A stretch of 64,000 nt of DNA, taken from assembly GCF_014384765.1 (NCBI RefSeq), contig NZ_JACRSP010000002.1:558001-622000 (forward strand), in the 5' to 3' direction. Each line of letters opens with the position of its first letter. Position 1 is the stretch's first letter. The translations under genes were made by a program, and so were the position numbers. Source of the stretch: Feifania hominis. GTDB taxonomy: Bacteria > Bacillota > Clostridia > Oscillospirales > Feifaniaceae. The notes beneath the pieces are model-generated. The model made no database searches and was not told where the DNA came from. It saw nothing but the letters and a program-made list of their open reading frames with translations. This document shows positions 1 to 7,677 of the stretch, piece by piece.

Positions 1-1078
1 TGCCGTCTCTTCCATAGGCCGCGTTGACGAGCGTCACATACCCCTCATCCTGCTCGGGCCGCTCGTCGAGCAGCGCAAAGATGCGCCGCGCGCCCGCGAG
101 CGCCATGATGACGGCGTTGAGCTGCTGGGAAATCTGGCTGATCGGGCGCGAAAAGCTCTTCGAGAGCTGCAAAAACGCCGCGATGGTGCCGAGAGTTACA
201 CCCTGGCCGCTGACAGCCAGAAAGCCGCCGAATACCGCCACGAGCACATACTGCAAATTGCCGAGGTTCGCCATGATCGGCATGAGAATATTCGCGTATT
301 TATTTGCCTTGTCGGCACTGTCAAAGAGTTTGTTGTTGAGCTCATCGAAACCGTCTTTCGCCTGCTGCTCATGGCAGAAGACCTTGATGACTTTCTGGCC
401 GCCGATCATCTCCTCAATGTAGCCGTTGAGCGAGCCGAGGTCCTTCTGCTGCTGTACGAAGTACCGGCCGCTGCGCGAGGCGATTTTGCGGCTGACAAAG
501 ACCATGCAGATCACGCAGACCACGACGAAGATGGTCATCAGCGCGTCGGTGAAGAGCATGGCAAAGAACACCGCGATCACCGACACCACCGAGGAGAACA
601 TCTGCGGCAGACTCTGGGAGAGCATCTGGCGCAGCGTGTCGACGTCGTTTGTGTAGACGCTCATCACGTCGCCGTGGTTGTGGGTGTCAAAGTAGCGGAT
701 GGGCAGGCTCTGCATATGGCCAAACAGATCGTCTCGGATGGTCTTGAGCACGCCCTGTGAAATGCCGACCATCAGCCGGTTGTAGCAGTAGGCGCTCAAA
801 ATGCCCACCAGATAGACGCAGGCCATTACAGCGAGGGCGCGTGCGAGTCCCGTGAAGACCGGCGACGCCGTGAGCAGCAGCGGGGCGATGTAGTCGTCGA
901 CAAGAGTCTTCAAAAACAGCGAACTTGCCACTGTGGCAATGGAGCTTGCAAGGATGCACAAAAGAACCACCGCAAAGCGCAGCGGATAGCCCCGAAAGAT
1001 GTAGCCGAGCAGCCGCCCGATGGTACCGTCGCGCGGCAGATGGAGCTTGCCTCTGGGTGGATCAGGCCGTCTTGCCAT
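1..1078 (-). CDS. ABC exporter, permease/ATP-binding half (3' part cut off by window edge)
   Basis: This is the second half-transporter of a heterodimeric ABC exporter. Only the first 359 codons are present; the nucleotide-binding domain lies beyond the left edge. The visible part is a cytosolic N-terminal arm followed by the six-helix transmembrane domain, with the coupling-helix region (QSLPIRYFDTHNHGDVMS, about residue 130) that is typical of ABC-B type exporters. The ATG at 1078 has the Shine-Dalgarno sequence GGAGG nine bases upstream and overlaps the end of the preceding ABC gene by 17 bp, so the two halves are translationally coupled. Because the partner has a degenerate ATPase site, this subunit would be expected to carry the canonical Walker B glutamate and H-loop histidine. 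That is an inference from known heterodimers such as TM287/288 and BmrCD. The substrate is unknown; drug, lipid or peptide export is possible. Confidence 0.9.
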   Translation of the reverse strand, partial: MARRPDPPRGKLHLPRDGTIGRLLGYIFRGYPLRFAVVLLCILASSIATVASSLFLKTLVDDYIAPLLLTASPVFTGLARALAVMACVYLVGILSAYCYNRLMVGISQGVLKTIRDDLFGHMQSLPIRYFDTHNHGDVMSVYTNDVDTLRQMLSQSLPQMFSSVVSVIAVFFAMLFTDALMTIFVVVCVICMVFVSRKIASRSGRYFVQQQKDLGSLNGYIEEMIGGQKVIKVFCHEQQAKDGFDELNNKLFDSADKANKYANILMPIMANLGNLQYVLVAVFGGFLAVSGQGVTLGTIAAFLQLSKSFSRPISQISQQLNAVIMALAGARRIFALLDERPEQDEGYVTLVNAAYGRDG

Positions 1079-2804
1079 CTTCGTCGCCTCCTCTCGTCTG
1101 GGATTCGTAGACCTCACGGTAGATCGCATTGTTTTTCAGAAGTTCCTCGTGGCTGCCAAATGCGGCGACCCGACCGCCCTCCATGACAATGATGTGGTCG
1201 GCGTCCTGCACGGAGCTGACACGCTGGGCAATGATGAACTTCGTGGTGTCGGGGATCTCCTCGCGAAAGGCCTTTCGGATGAGGGCGTCAGTGCGGGTGT
1301 CGACGGCCGAAGTCGAGTCGTCCAAAATCAGAATCTTCGGCTTTTTCAACAGTGCGCGGGCAATGCACAGGCGCTGCTTCTGGCCGCCGGAGACGTTGGT
1401 TCCGCCCTGTTCAATATAGGTGTCGTAGCCGTTGGGCAGCTCGCGCACAAAGCCGTCAGCCTGCGCGAGACGGCATACGCGCACTAGTTCCTCGTCGCTT
1501 GCACTCTCGTTGCCCCAGCGCAGATTCTCCTTGATTGTGCCGGAGAAGAGAGTGTTTTTCTGGAGCACCATCGCGACCTCGTTTCGCAGCGTCTCGAGAT
1601 CGTAGTCGCGCACATTCACGCCGCCCACCATCACGCTGCCCTGCGTGGCGTCGTAGAGCCGGGGAATGAGCTGTACGAGCGTGGTCTTGGATGTGCCCGT
1701 GCCGCCGAGGATGCCGACGGTCTCCCCCGATTTGATGTCAAGGTCGACGTCGCGCAGGCAGAGCTTGCCGCCGTCCCCCTTGTAGCTGAAGCTGACATGG
1801 TCGAAGCGGACCGAGCCGTCCGGCACGCTCATGACAGGGCTGTCACAGTTTTGCAGGTCACTGCGCTCATCGAGCAGTTCGCCGATTCGCTCTGCGGAGG
1901 CGCGCGCCATGGTGATCATGACCAGCACCATCGAGAGCATCATCAGGCTCATGAGTATCTGCATGGTGTAGTTGAACAGGCTCGTCAGCTCGCCGGTCGT
2001 GATTTCCGCGCCGACGACCATGCGCGCGCCAAACCACGAGATGAGAAGCATACACGCGTAGACGCAGAACTGCATGAGCGGCATGTTGAACGCAAGCGTC
2101 TTCTCCGCCCGGCTGAAGTCGCTGTAGATGCTCTGTGAGACCGCGCCGAATTTCTCTTTCTCGTGTTCCTCGCGCACAAAGCTCTTGACGACCCGAATGC
2201 CGAGCAGATTTTCCTGCACAACGGCGTTGAGCTTGTCGTAAGTCTTGAAAACCCGCTCAAAAATGGGGTGCGCGTGGCGGATGATGACATAGAGCCCGAC
2301 GCCCAGCACCGGGATGACACACAGGAAAATCAGCGAGAGACGCGGGCTGATGCGCACCGTCATCAGCAGCGAAAAGGCCAGCATCAGCGGGCAGCGCACC
2401 GCGATGCGAATGATCATCTGATAGGCCTGCTGCAGGTTGCTCACATCGGTGGTCAGACGGGTCACAATGCCGGCCGTGGAATACTTGTCGATGTTGGAAA
2501 AAGAGAAGTCCTGCACATGGTGGTACATATCGTGGCGCAGATTTTTCGCAAAGCCTGCCGAAGCGCGTGCCGCCGCGCGGCCTGAAAGCGCCCCGAACAG
2601 CAGAGAGAGCATCGCCATGACGGCGAGCAGCACACCCAGCTTTAAAATGTAGTTCATATCTCCCCGGTCAATGCCCTTGTCGATGAGACTTGCCATTGTA
2701 AAGGGAATGAGCACCTCGAGCAGCACCTCCACGGCCACAAAGACCGGTGTGAGAATGGAATCTTTCTTGTACTCCCGCACACAGCGGGCCAGTCGTTTGA
2801 TCAT
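1062..2804 (-). CDS. Heterodimeric ABC exporter subunit with degenerate ATPase site
   Basis: The protein is a 580-residue ABC-B half-transporter with six transmembrane helices (about 15-300) and a C-terminal nucleotide-binding domain. Walker A (GGTGTSKTTL, about 366), the signature VSGGQKQR (about 468) and Walker B (ILILDDSTSA, about 492) are clear. The catalytic glutamate after Walker B is Asp, and the H-loop histidine is Gln (IIAQRVSS, about 525). This D/Q pair is the known hallmark of the non-catalytic site subunit of TM287/288-type heterodimers. The ATG has an AAGGAG ribosome site seven bases upstream. It lies between a marR gene and the second half-transporter in one minus-strand operon, so expression is probably released when the MarR repressor binds its ligand. 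The transported substrate cannot be read from sequence. Confidence 0.93.
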   Translation of the reverse strand: MIKRLARCVREYKKDSILTPVFVAVEVLLEVLIPFTMASLIDKGIDRGDMNYILKLGVLLAVMAMLSLLFGALSGRAAARASAGFAKNLRHDMYHHVQDFSFSNIDKYSTAGIVTRLTTDVSNLQQAYQMIIRIAVRCPLMLAFSLLMTVRISPRLSLIFLCVIPVLGVGLYVIIRHAHPIFERVFKTYDKLNAVVQENLLGIRVVKSFVREEHEKEKFGAVSQSIYSDFSRAEKTLAFNMPLMQFCVYACMLLISWFGARMVVGAEITTGELTSLFNYTMQILMSLMMLSMVLVMITMARASAERIGELLDERSDLQNCDSPVMSVPDGSVRFDHVSFSYKGDGGKLCLRDVDLDIKSGETVGILGGTGTSKTTLVQLIPRLYDATQGSVMVGGVNVRDYDLETLRNEVAMVLQKNTLFSGTIKENLRWGNESASDEELVRVCRLAQADGFVRELPNGYDTYIEQGGTNVSGGQKQRLCIARALLKKPKILILDDSTSAVDTRTDALIRKAFREEIPDTTKFIIAQRVSSVQDADHIIVMEGGRVAAFGSHEELLKNNAIYREVYESQTRGGDEDGKTA

Positions 2805-2837
2805 ACCAACACTCCTTGATTTGATTGCGCGCCGCTC

Positions 2838-3269
2838 TCAGCGGCTGAGATTTTTTCGTATTTTGCCAGAGACTGCAAGGAACTGGTCGATCTCCTCGCG
2901 TGTCAGCCCATCGGTGAGTATGGCCTCCATCTCCTGCGTCTTGCACTTGTAATTCTCGTGGACATCCCTGGCTTTTTGGGTCGGCACCAGCCTTTTGAGC
3001 CGGGCGTCACTCTCCACGCTCTCACGCCGGAGCAGGCCCCCGCCCTCAAGGTCCCGCAAAAAGCGGGAGGCCGTCGAGCGACGGATGCAGAAAATCTCCT
3101 CGACGTCGCGCTGATAGAGCTCCCGCTCGGGGTGGTCACACAGAAACCCCATGATCTGACCGCCCATTTCGGTGGCGCCGTCGGGCGGCGGCGCAAGTTC
3201 AAACATCTTGCGCCGCATGAGGTTCGACATGGAGCGGATGGCGAAGCCGACTGTGTGTTGTCTGTGCAT
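2838..3269 (-). CDS. MarR family transcriptional regulator of the ABC exporter operon
   Basis: This is a 143-residue winged-helix regulator of the MarR family. The DNA-binding part is visible as ELYQRDVEEIFCIRRSTASR (about 63-82), followed by the wing (GGLLRRESVESDARLKRLV). In this family a ligand or oxidant typically releases the dimer from a palindromic operator. I chose the ATG at 3269 because AGAGGA lies nine bases upstream and because a strong promoter with a 16-bp palindrome sits directly in front of it, which rules out the longer upstream reading. The gene is first in an operon with the two ABC half-transporters, the standard arrangement for a local autoregulated repressor of an exporter. 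The ligand is unknown. Confidence 0.93.
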   Translation of the reverse strand: MHRQHTVGFAIRSMSNLMRRKMFELAPPPDGATEMGGQIMGFLCDHPERELYQRDVEEIFCIRRSTASRFLRDLEGGGLLRRESVESDARLKRLVPTQKARDVHENYKCKTQEMEAILTDGLTREEIDQFLAVSGKIRKNLSR

Positions 3270-3287
3270 ACCGACACATCCTCTTTC

Positions 3288-3303
3288 TGTTAGCATGCTA
3301 ACA
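3288..3303 (-). promoter_or_regulatory. Perfect 16-bp palindromic operator (probable MarR site)
   Basis: TGTTAGCATGCTAACA is a perfect inverted repeat placed immediately downstream of the -10 box and about 19 bp before the marR start. A repressor bound here would cover the transcription start. MarR dimers bind palindromes of this size, so self-repression of the marR-ABC operon is inferred. Confidence 0.8.
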
Positions 3304-3331
3304 TTATGCCTCTTTTTCCCCGCGCTGTCAA
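3303..3331 (-). promoter_or_regulatory. Sigma-A promoter of the marR-ABC operon
   Basis: A perfect -35 box TTGACA (3326-3331) and a -10 box CATAAT (3303-3308) are separated by 17 bp on the minus strand. The operator palindrome abuts the -10 box. Confidence 0.85.
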
Positions 3332-3343
3332 GGCGTTCGGGGC

Positions 3344-3374
3344 AAAAAATCAGCGCGGCTTTTTCACCGCGCTG
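3344..3374 (-). terminator. Rho-independent terminator of the small lipoprotein gene
   Basis: An 8-bp GC-rich stem (CAGCGCGG/CCGCGCTG) with an 8-nt loop is followed on the minus strand by ATTTTTT. It lies just after the stop codon of the lipoprotein gene and before the marR promoter. Confidence 0.85.
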
Positions 3375-3381
3375 TCCTCTT

Positions 3382-4008
3382 TCAGATATCCTCTTCGATG
3401 TGGTCAAAGTAGGTCAGGAAATTTCCGGTGAGCTGGTTTGCAACCGCCTTGTTGTGATCGATCACCCAGCGGCTGTTCTGTGTCTTAAGCGTGACGCTCA
3501 CAGTGATTTCCACTCGGCTGTCCGATGTGTTTCGAAGCTGTTCGAGCAAAAGCGAGACCATATACTCCTCAAGCGCCGCGTCGTCAACCTCGCCGTCGCC
3601 AAAGGTGGCAAGTGTGTAGTCGATGGTCTGGTCGAGCACTGTGTCCATGATCTTTGTCAGATCAACCGTTTTCACCTTTGCCTCAATGGTCACGGTGTCA
3701 TTCTCCTGCACAGGCTCTGAGAGGGTGTAGGTAATGCCGGAGAACACCTCCTTGAGCGCCGCCATGAGTTCGTCGTTTTCCAGCGTCGGCTCGGGTAAAT
3801 TCTCGTAAAACGGCGTATCGTCCGTGCCCACATAGGCGAGTGTGTCCTCCCACTCGCCGCCGATGACGGCATCAAAATAACCCGTGACAACGTCCTGCGG
3901 GGGCAGATAGCCCGCATTCGTCGAGCTGACCCCATCGGGCGCGGGTGCACAGGCCGAAACCACACTCAAAAACAGCGCGCAGCACAGTGCTGCCAAGCCC
4001 TTTTTCAT
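3382..4008 (-). CDS. Small secreted lipoprotein, unknown function
   Basis: The 208-residue product begins with a lipoprotein signal peptide: two lysines, a hydrophobic stretch and the lipobox VSAC with Cys20 as the lipidation site. It is therefore predicted to be anchored on the outer face of the membrane. The mature part is acidic and mixed alpha/beta, with no catalytic motif I recognise. Its layout resembles the many small Clostridia lipoproteins of the DUF4878/DUF5105 type, but I cannot assign a family. The ATG is supported by a GGAGG ribosome site and a perfect-consensus promoter 30 bp upstream. It is transcribed alone, between two terminators, so the neighbours give no functional clue. 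Confidence 0.85.
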   Translation of the reverse strand: MKKGLAALCCALFLSVVSACAPAPDGVSSTNAGYLPPQDVVTGYFDAVIGGEWEDTLAYVGTDDTPFYENLPEPTLENDELMAALKEVFSGITYTLSEPVQENDTVTIEAKVKTVDLTKIMDTVLDQTIDYTLATFGDGEVDDAALEEYMVSLLLEQLRNTSDSRVEITVSVTLKTQNSRWVIDHNKAVANQLTGNFLTYFDHIEEDI

Positions 4009-4037
4009 TGCGCACCCCTCCTCTCCCCGGTAGATAC

Positions 4038-4066
4038 ATTATATTGCCACGGCCGGAAAGTGTCAA
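4038..4066 (-). promoter_or_regulatory. Full-consensus sigma-A promoter for the lipoprotein gene
   Basis: TTGACA (4061-4066) and TATAAT (4038-4043) are separated by exactly 17 bp on the minus strand. Both hexamers match consensus perfectly, which suggests strong vegetative expression of the lipoprotein. Confidence 0.92.
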
Positions 4067-4070
4067 TTCC

Positions 4071-4098
4071 CCAAAAAGAACCCGGCCTTTCGGCCGGG
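4071..4098 (-). terminator. Rho-independent terminator of the secretin-like operon
   Basis: The stem CCCGGCC/GGCCGGG with a 4-nt loop is followed on the minus strand by TTCTTTTT. It follows the stop codon of the secretin N-domain gene. Confidence 0.88.
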
Positions 4099-4111
4099 CT
4101 CTCAAATCACA

Positions 4112-5311
4112 TCAGCTCGCAGCAGCTCTCACTTTTTGAACAGTCTCGGCAGTTCCCACTGCGTAGAGCGCATACAGCGGCTCTTCTCCGACAGAGGCAA
4201 CGTTGCCGCTCACCGCGAGGCAGGAACTCTCAAGCCCAAGACCCGTTGTGAGCTGTTCGGCAAGAGTCTTGAGCGCGTCCTGATCGGCACCCGAGCGCAC
4301 AACACTTGCGGTGAGTGTCTTCTCCTTTGTGTTGCAGAGCTTGACGATATCGGCCGCAGCCGCGCGGGCCGCCTCGTTGGCGAGCACAACCACCTCGGAG
4401 GGGTTTCGTGACAGCACCACCGCATCGAGCGGCAGACCGCTCTCACTCAGAATCTGAGCCATGGCCTCGGCGCCGATTTCACCGGGCGAAAAGGCCTGAA
4501 AGCCCACAGCAAGATCCAGCGTGTCGCGCGCGACGTTGTCGATGACGTCAATCGGGCCGATCAGCTTCTTCGCGTCCTCGACAGCTTCCGGTTCGCCGAA
4601 CAGGTAGAAGCCATCTTCATTGTCATGGTTGTCGACAATGCGCAAGTCGAGCTGGTAGTTGTTCAAAACGCCCTTGACGGCACTGCGCCGCGCAAATTCC
4701 AGGCGCACATATTCGCCCGAGAGTTCAAAGTTCCCGTTCTCGGGGTTGACGGTAAAGCACTCCCTGCGGTCCACCGCCGATATTGCCTCGACGAGATATG
4801 CAAGGTTGCGGGGTGTCGCCTGGATGGTCACGGCATTGGGGTTCGACTCGTCGGGCGACAGGCTGTCAAAGGGAATCTGCAGCGTCTCAAGCACCTCAAG
4901 CAGGCTGTTGTAATCGAGGAAATTCAACTTCATCTCCCGGGTGAGGCTGCTGTAGAGAAATGTCGTTTTCAGTTTGCTCTTCGGGCCGACAATGACAATG
5001 TCGCCGTCTATCATATAACTCAGATTGCCCGCGGTCTCCAGCACCTGCTCGAGGGCGTTGACCGGCGAGACCACGTTGAGCGCAACCGTCACCCGATAGG
5101 TCTTGCCGAGATAGAGAATCTTTTTGTCCATGCTCTCGGCGAGAAGCGAGAGGATCTCGCGGATGTCCGTGTCGACAAATTCGAGCGACACCACGTCGAC
5201 CGACAGGCTCCCTGCAGCCTGTACAGCCGGAATCATGCCCGGCAGAGCGGCGCTGCCCGCCACCAGAAGCGCGAGCAGAAGAGCCGCTGCGGCTTTTGCA
5301 AAGCGTCTCAC
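4112..5311 (-). CDS. Exported protein with secretin N-terminal (STN/N0-like) domain
   Basis: The 399-residue product has a classical signal peptide (cut near AVQAAG, about 33). Residues about 36-110 read as a secretin and TonB N-terminus short domain: a beta strand VSLEFVDTDIREILSLLAE, then VTVALN, NALEQVL and a final strand IDGDIVIVG, as in the N0 domain of PilQ/GspD. A second small alpha/beta repeat follows (NFLDYNSLLEVLETL to NLAYLVEAI), like a secretin N1 domain. There is no recognisable beta-barrel secretin domain, and the protein is too short for one. In diderms such domains belong to outer-membrane pores; here the host appears monoderm, so the role is unknown. It overlaps the upstream GspC/PilP-like gene by 4 bp (ATGA). 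The two-gene pairing strongly suggests they act together at the cell surface. Confidence 0.72.
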   Translation of the reverse strand: MRRFAKAAAALLLALLVAGSAALPGMIPAVQAAGSLSVDVVSLEFVDTDIREILSLLAESMDKKILYLGKTYRVTVALNVVSPVNALEQVLETAGNLSYMIDGDIVIVGPKSKLKTTFLYSSLTREMKLNFLDYNSLLEVLETLQIPFDSLSPDESNPNAVTIQATPRNLAYLVEAISAVDRRECFTVNPENGNFELSGEYVRLEFARRSAVKGVLNNYQLDLRIVDNHDNEDGFYLFGEPEAVEDAKKLIGPIDVIDNVARDTLDLAVGFQAFSPGEIGAEAMAQILSESGLPLDAVVLSRNPSEVVVLANEAARAAAADIVKLCNTKEKTLTASVVRSGADQDALKTLAEQLTTGLGLESSCLAVSGNVASVGEEPLYALYAVGTAETVQKVRAAAS

Positions 5312-5868
5312 GGCGTGCCCTCCTCTCCGGCGGCTGCCGCCTGTATCGGCTCAATCTTGAGCGTTGTGTTGTCGAGCGTCAGCTCGGTATCCTGCTCGGT
5401 GCCGTCCGCCCCGGGGCCGGTGAGCACAATGGAGCGTTCACCGATCGACTTGACGGTATACTGCCCGATTGACCGGCCGGCACGCACCTCGAGAATCCCC
5501 TCGGAGATCTCGACAAGCGCCGTGCGCTGGCCGTCGAGGCCGGTGGTGTAGACACCCTTGAAGACAATCTCTCCTGTGAGCTCACTCGGGACTGTCACCT
5601 TGTCCTGATTCGGCAGGACCTCCACATCGCTGTCGAGACCGCTGCCGGCAAAGGCCTTGCCTCCGGTGAGCACCGAGTCCTTATCAAGTGAGAGCAGCTC
5701 GAAGATGCGCCCGCTGAAAAAGAAGATGCCGACCGCCAGTACCACACAGACAGCCGTGACGATCAGCGCAATCTTGACGCGCTTTTCCCGCTTCTGCTTC
5801 TCTGTGAGGGCCGGCTTTGGCACATATTCTACGTTTTTCGGAACCTTGGAATTTTTGCGTTTGAACAT
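5308..5868 (-). CDS. Single-pass membrane protein with GspC/PilP-like periplasmic domain
   Basis: The 186-residue product has a basic cytosolic N-terminus, one transmembrane helix (about 34-55) and an extracytoplasmic C-terminal half. That half contains VFKGVYTTGLDGQRTALVEI followed by ILEVRAGRSIGQYTVKSIGE and SIVL. This pattern of short beta strands with a central G-x-x-I-G-x-Y turn resembles the homology region of GspC and of PilP, which dock onto secretin N0 domains. The ATG at 5868 is preferred over an in-frame GTG three bases upstream because GAGGA then has normal spacing. It is the first gene of a two-gene operon with the secretin N-domain protein. The family assignment rests on fold-level pattern and context only; a generic membrane-anchored beta protein is the alternative. 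Confidence 0.62.
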   Translation of the reverse strand: MFKRKNSKVPKNVEYVPKPALTEKQKREKRVKIALIVTAVCVVLAVGIFFFSGRIFELLSLDKDSVLTGGKAFAGSGLDSDVEVLPNQDKVTVPSELTGEIVFKGVYTTGLDGQRTALVEISEGILEVRAGRSIGQYTVKSIGERSIVLTGPGADGTEQDTELTLDNTTLKIEPIQAAAAGEEGTP

Positions 5869-5925
5869 CACTTATCCTCATATTCGCACGCGGCAAAGCC
5901 ACGCGGCGTTATTCCGTGTTCTTTT

Positions 5926-5954
5926 ATTTTACCCACTCCGTCAAATTCCGTCAA
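5926..5954 (-). promoter_or_regulatory. Sigma-A promoter of the GspC/PilP-like operon
   Basis: TTGACG (5949-5954) and TAAAAT (5926-5931) are 17 bp apart on the minus strand, giving a leader of about 50 nt before the ATG. Confidence 0.7.
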
Positions 5955-6107
5955 CCGAGACGCGCCATTATTCACAGTTTCGTCACACAACGGGGGCAAA
6001 TGGCTTCATTCTTCGCTCTTTTTGCATTTCATCCTGCATTTTCAATAAAGTTTTCTTTCAATTTTCACAGTAACTTTCTCTTTTTACGGGTATTTTTCGT
6101 GATAAAA

Positions 6108-6124
6108 TGAAATTTTTAATTTCA
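6108..6124. promoter_or_regulatory. Inverted repeat upstream of the gdhA -35 box
   Basis: TGAAATTTTTAATTTCA consists of perfect 7-bp arms around TTT and ends four bases before the gdhA -35 box. It could be a regulator site; the regulator is unknown. Confidence 0.45.
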
Positions 6125-6127
6125 CTG

Positions 6128-6156
6128 TTGCACAGTCGCACAAATGCTACTATAAT
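6128..6156 (+). promoter_or_regulatory. Sigma-A promoter of gdhA
   Basis: TTGCAC (6128-6133) and a perfect TATAAT (6151-6156) are separated by 17 bp, placing transcription start near 6163, about 45 bp before the start codon. Confidence 0.85.
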
Positions 6157-6208
6157 ATTTCTCATCATAAAGATGTTTATTTTATTTTTTTGTAGGGAGA
6201 GATGTAGG

Positions 6209-7558
6209 ATGGCATTGAAAAGCGAGTATCTCAAACGAGTCTATGCGGAGGTTGTTCGCCGCGACGGCAACGAGCCGGAATTTTTGCAGGCGGTGCGCGA
6301 AGTGCTCGAGTCGCTCGAGCCGGTCGTCGCGAAGCGCCCCGATCTTGAGCGCTACGGCATTGTCGAGCGCATGGTCGAGCCCGAGCGCATGATCACGTTC
6401 CGTGTGTCCTGGGTGGACGACGCGGGCAAGGTTCAGGTCAACCGCGGCTGGCGTGTGCAGTACAACTCCGCCGTCGGCCCGTATAAGGGCGGCCTGCGGC
6501 TGCACCCCTCGGTCAACGCCTCGATCATCAAATTCCTCGGCTTCGAGCAGACGTTTAAAAACTCCCTGACCGGTCTTCCCATGGGCGGCGCCAAGGGTGG
6601 CAGCGATTTCGACCCCAAGGGCAAGAGCGACATGGAGGTCATGCGCTTCTGCCAGAGCTTTATGACTGAGCTCTACCGCCACATCGGCGAGAACACCGAC
6701 GTACCGGCCGGCGACATCGGCGTCGGCGCGCGGGAAATCGGCTACCTCTTCGGCCAGTACAAGCGGCTGCGCAACGACTTTGTCGGCGTCTTGACCGGCA
6801 AGGGCCTCACCTACGGCGGTTCTCTCGCCCGCAAGGAGGCGACTGGCTACGGCCTGTGCTACTTCGTCAATGAGATGCTCAAATCCAAGGGCACCTCGTT
6901 CGAGGGCAAGCGCGTCGTCGTGTCAGGTTCGGGCAACGTGGCGATCTATGCCAACGAAAAAGCCAGCCAGTTCGGCGCAAAAGTCGTGGCAATGAGCGAT
7001 TCCAACGGCTACATCGTGGACGAAAACGGCATTGACCTCGCTGTCGTCAAACAGATCAAAGAAGTCGAGCGCGGCCGCATCAAAGAGTATGCCGAGCGCG
7101 TCAAGGGCGCAAAGTATGTCGAGGGCTGCGCGGGCATCTGGAGTGTGCCCTGTGACATCGCCCTGCCCTGCGCCACGCAGAATGAGCTCGACGGCGACGC
7201 CGCAAAGACCCTTGTCAAAAACGGCTGCAAGTTTGTCGCCGAGGGCGCCAACATGCCCTCCACGCCCGAGGCGGTGGAGACATTCCTCTCCAGCGGCGTA
7301 TACTTCGGCCCGGCCAAGGCGGCAAACGCCGGCGGCGTTGCGACCAGCGGCCTTGAGATGAGCCAGAACAGTCTGCGCCTGTCGTGGACTTTTGAGGAGG
7401 TCGACGAGAAGCTGCACGGTATCATGGTCAACATCTATGAGAACGCCTCAAAAGCCGCCAAGGACTACGGCTGCGAGGGCAATCTCGTCGCCGGCGCGAA
7501 CATCGCGGGCTTCTTGAAAGTGGCCGACACCATGATCGCCCAGGGCGTCGCCTACTGA
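6209..7558 (+). CDS. gdhA: Glutamate dehydrogenase, hexameric type
   Basis: The 449-residue enzyme interconverts 2-oxoglutarate plus ammonia and glutamate with NAD(P)H in the cytosol. The N-terminal half carries the substrate motif RVQYNSAVGPYKGGLR and the active-site region LPMGGAKGGSDFDPKGKS with the catalytic lysine. The C-terminal Rossmann domain starts at KRVVVSGSGNVA. Length and motifs match the 450-residue NADP-type hexameric family (E. coli GdhA), but coenzyme use cannot be fixed by eye. The start MALKSEYL is chosen because GGGAG lies upstream and family members begin this way; the longer upstream reading would include the promoter. It is monocistronic, with its own promoter and a strong terminator. 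With the isocitrate dehydrogenase/aconitase pair further along, it fits glutamate synthesis by an incomplete TCA cycle. Confidence 0.96.
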   Translation: MALKSEYLKRVYAEVVRRDGNEPEFLQAVREVLESLEPVVAKRPDLERYGIVERMVEPERMITFRVSWVDDAGKVQVNRGWRVQYNSAVGPYKGGLRLHPSVNASIIKFLGFEQTFKNSLTGLPMGGAKGGSDFDPKGKSDMEVMRFCQSFMTELYRHIGENTDVPAGDIGVGAREIGYLFGQYKRLRNDFVGVLTGKGLTYGGSLARKEATGYGLCYFVNEMLKSKGTSFEGKRVVVSGSGNVAIYANEKASQFGAKVVAMSDSNGYIVDENGIDLAVVKQIKEVERGRIKEYAERVKGAKYVEGCAGIWSVPCDIALPCATQNELDGDAAKTLVKNGCKFVAEGANMPSTPEAVETFLSSGVYFGPAKAANAGGVATSGLEMSQNSLRLSWTFEEVDEKLHGIMVNIYENASKAAKDYGCEGNLVAGANIAGFLKVADTMIAQGVAY

Positions 7559-7572
7559 TATCTTAATATCCA

Positions 7573-7610
7573 CAGGCGCCAGATCAAAAGATCTGGCGCC
7601 TGTTTCTATT
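7573..7610 (+). terminator. Strong rho-independent terminator after gdhA
   Basis: A perfect 13-bp stem (CAGGCGCCAGATC and its complement) closes an AAAA loop and is followed by TTTCTATT. The T-tract runs into the -35 box of the next promoter. Confidence 0.93.
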
Positions 7611-7637
7611 GAGAAAGGCACCCGGGATGTATATAAT
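7609..7637 (+). promoter_or_regulatory. Promoter of the KdpD/KdpE-like two-component operon
   Basis: TTGAGA (7609-7614) and TATAAT (7632-7637) are 17 bp apart. The -35 box overlaps the end of the gdhA terminator. Confidence 0.75.
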
Positions 7638-7677
7638 AGTGGCAACGGCACACTCTGACGCTGAGGAGGGGATACGG

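Larger units (their letters stand above)
5872..6208. other. Divergent intergenic region, AT-rich, no gene
   Basis: This 337-bp gap separates the minus-strand secretin-like operon from gdhA. It is clearly more AT-rich than its surroundings and holds one promoter for each side plus an inverted repeat. I see no coding potential in it. Confidence 0.7.

Noticed and set aside
4112..5311. Complete secretin pore
   Set aside because: The protein lacks a C-terminal secretin barrel domain and is too short; only N-domain-like parts are supported.
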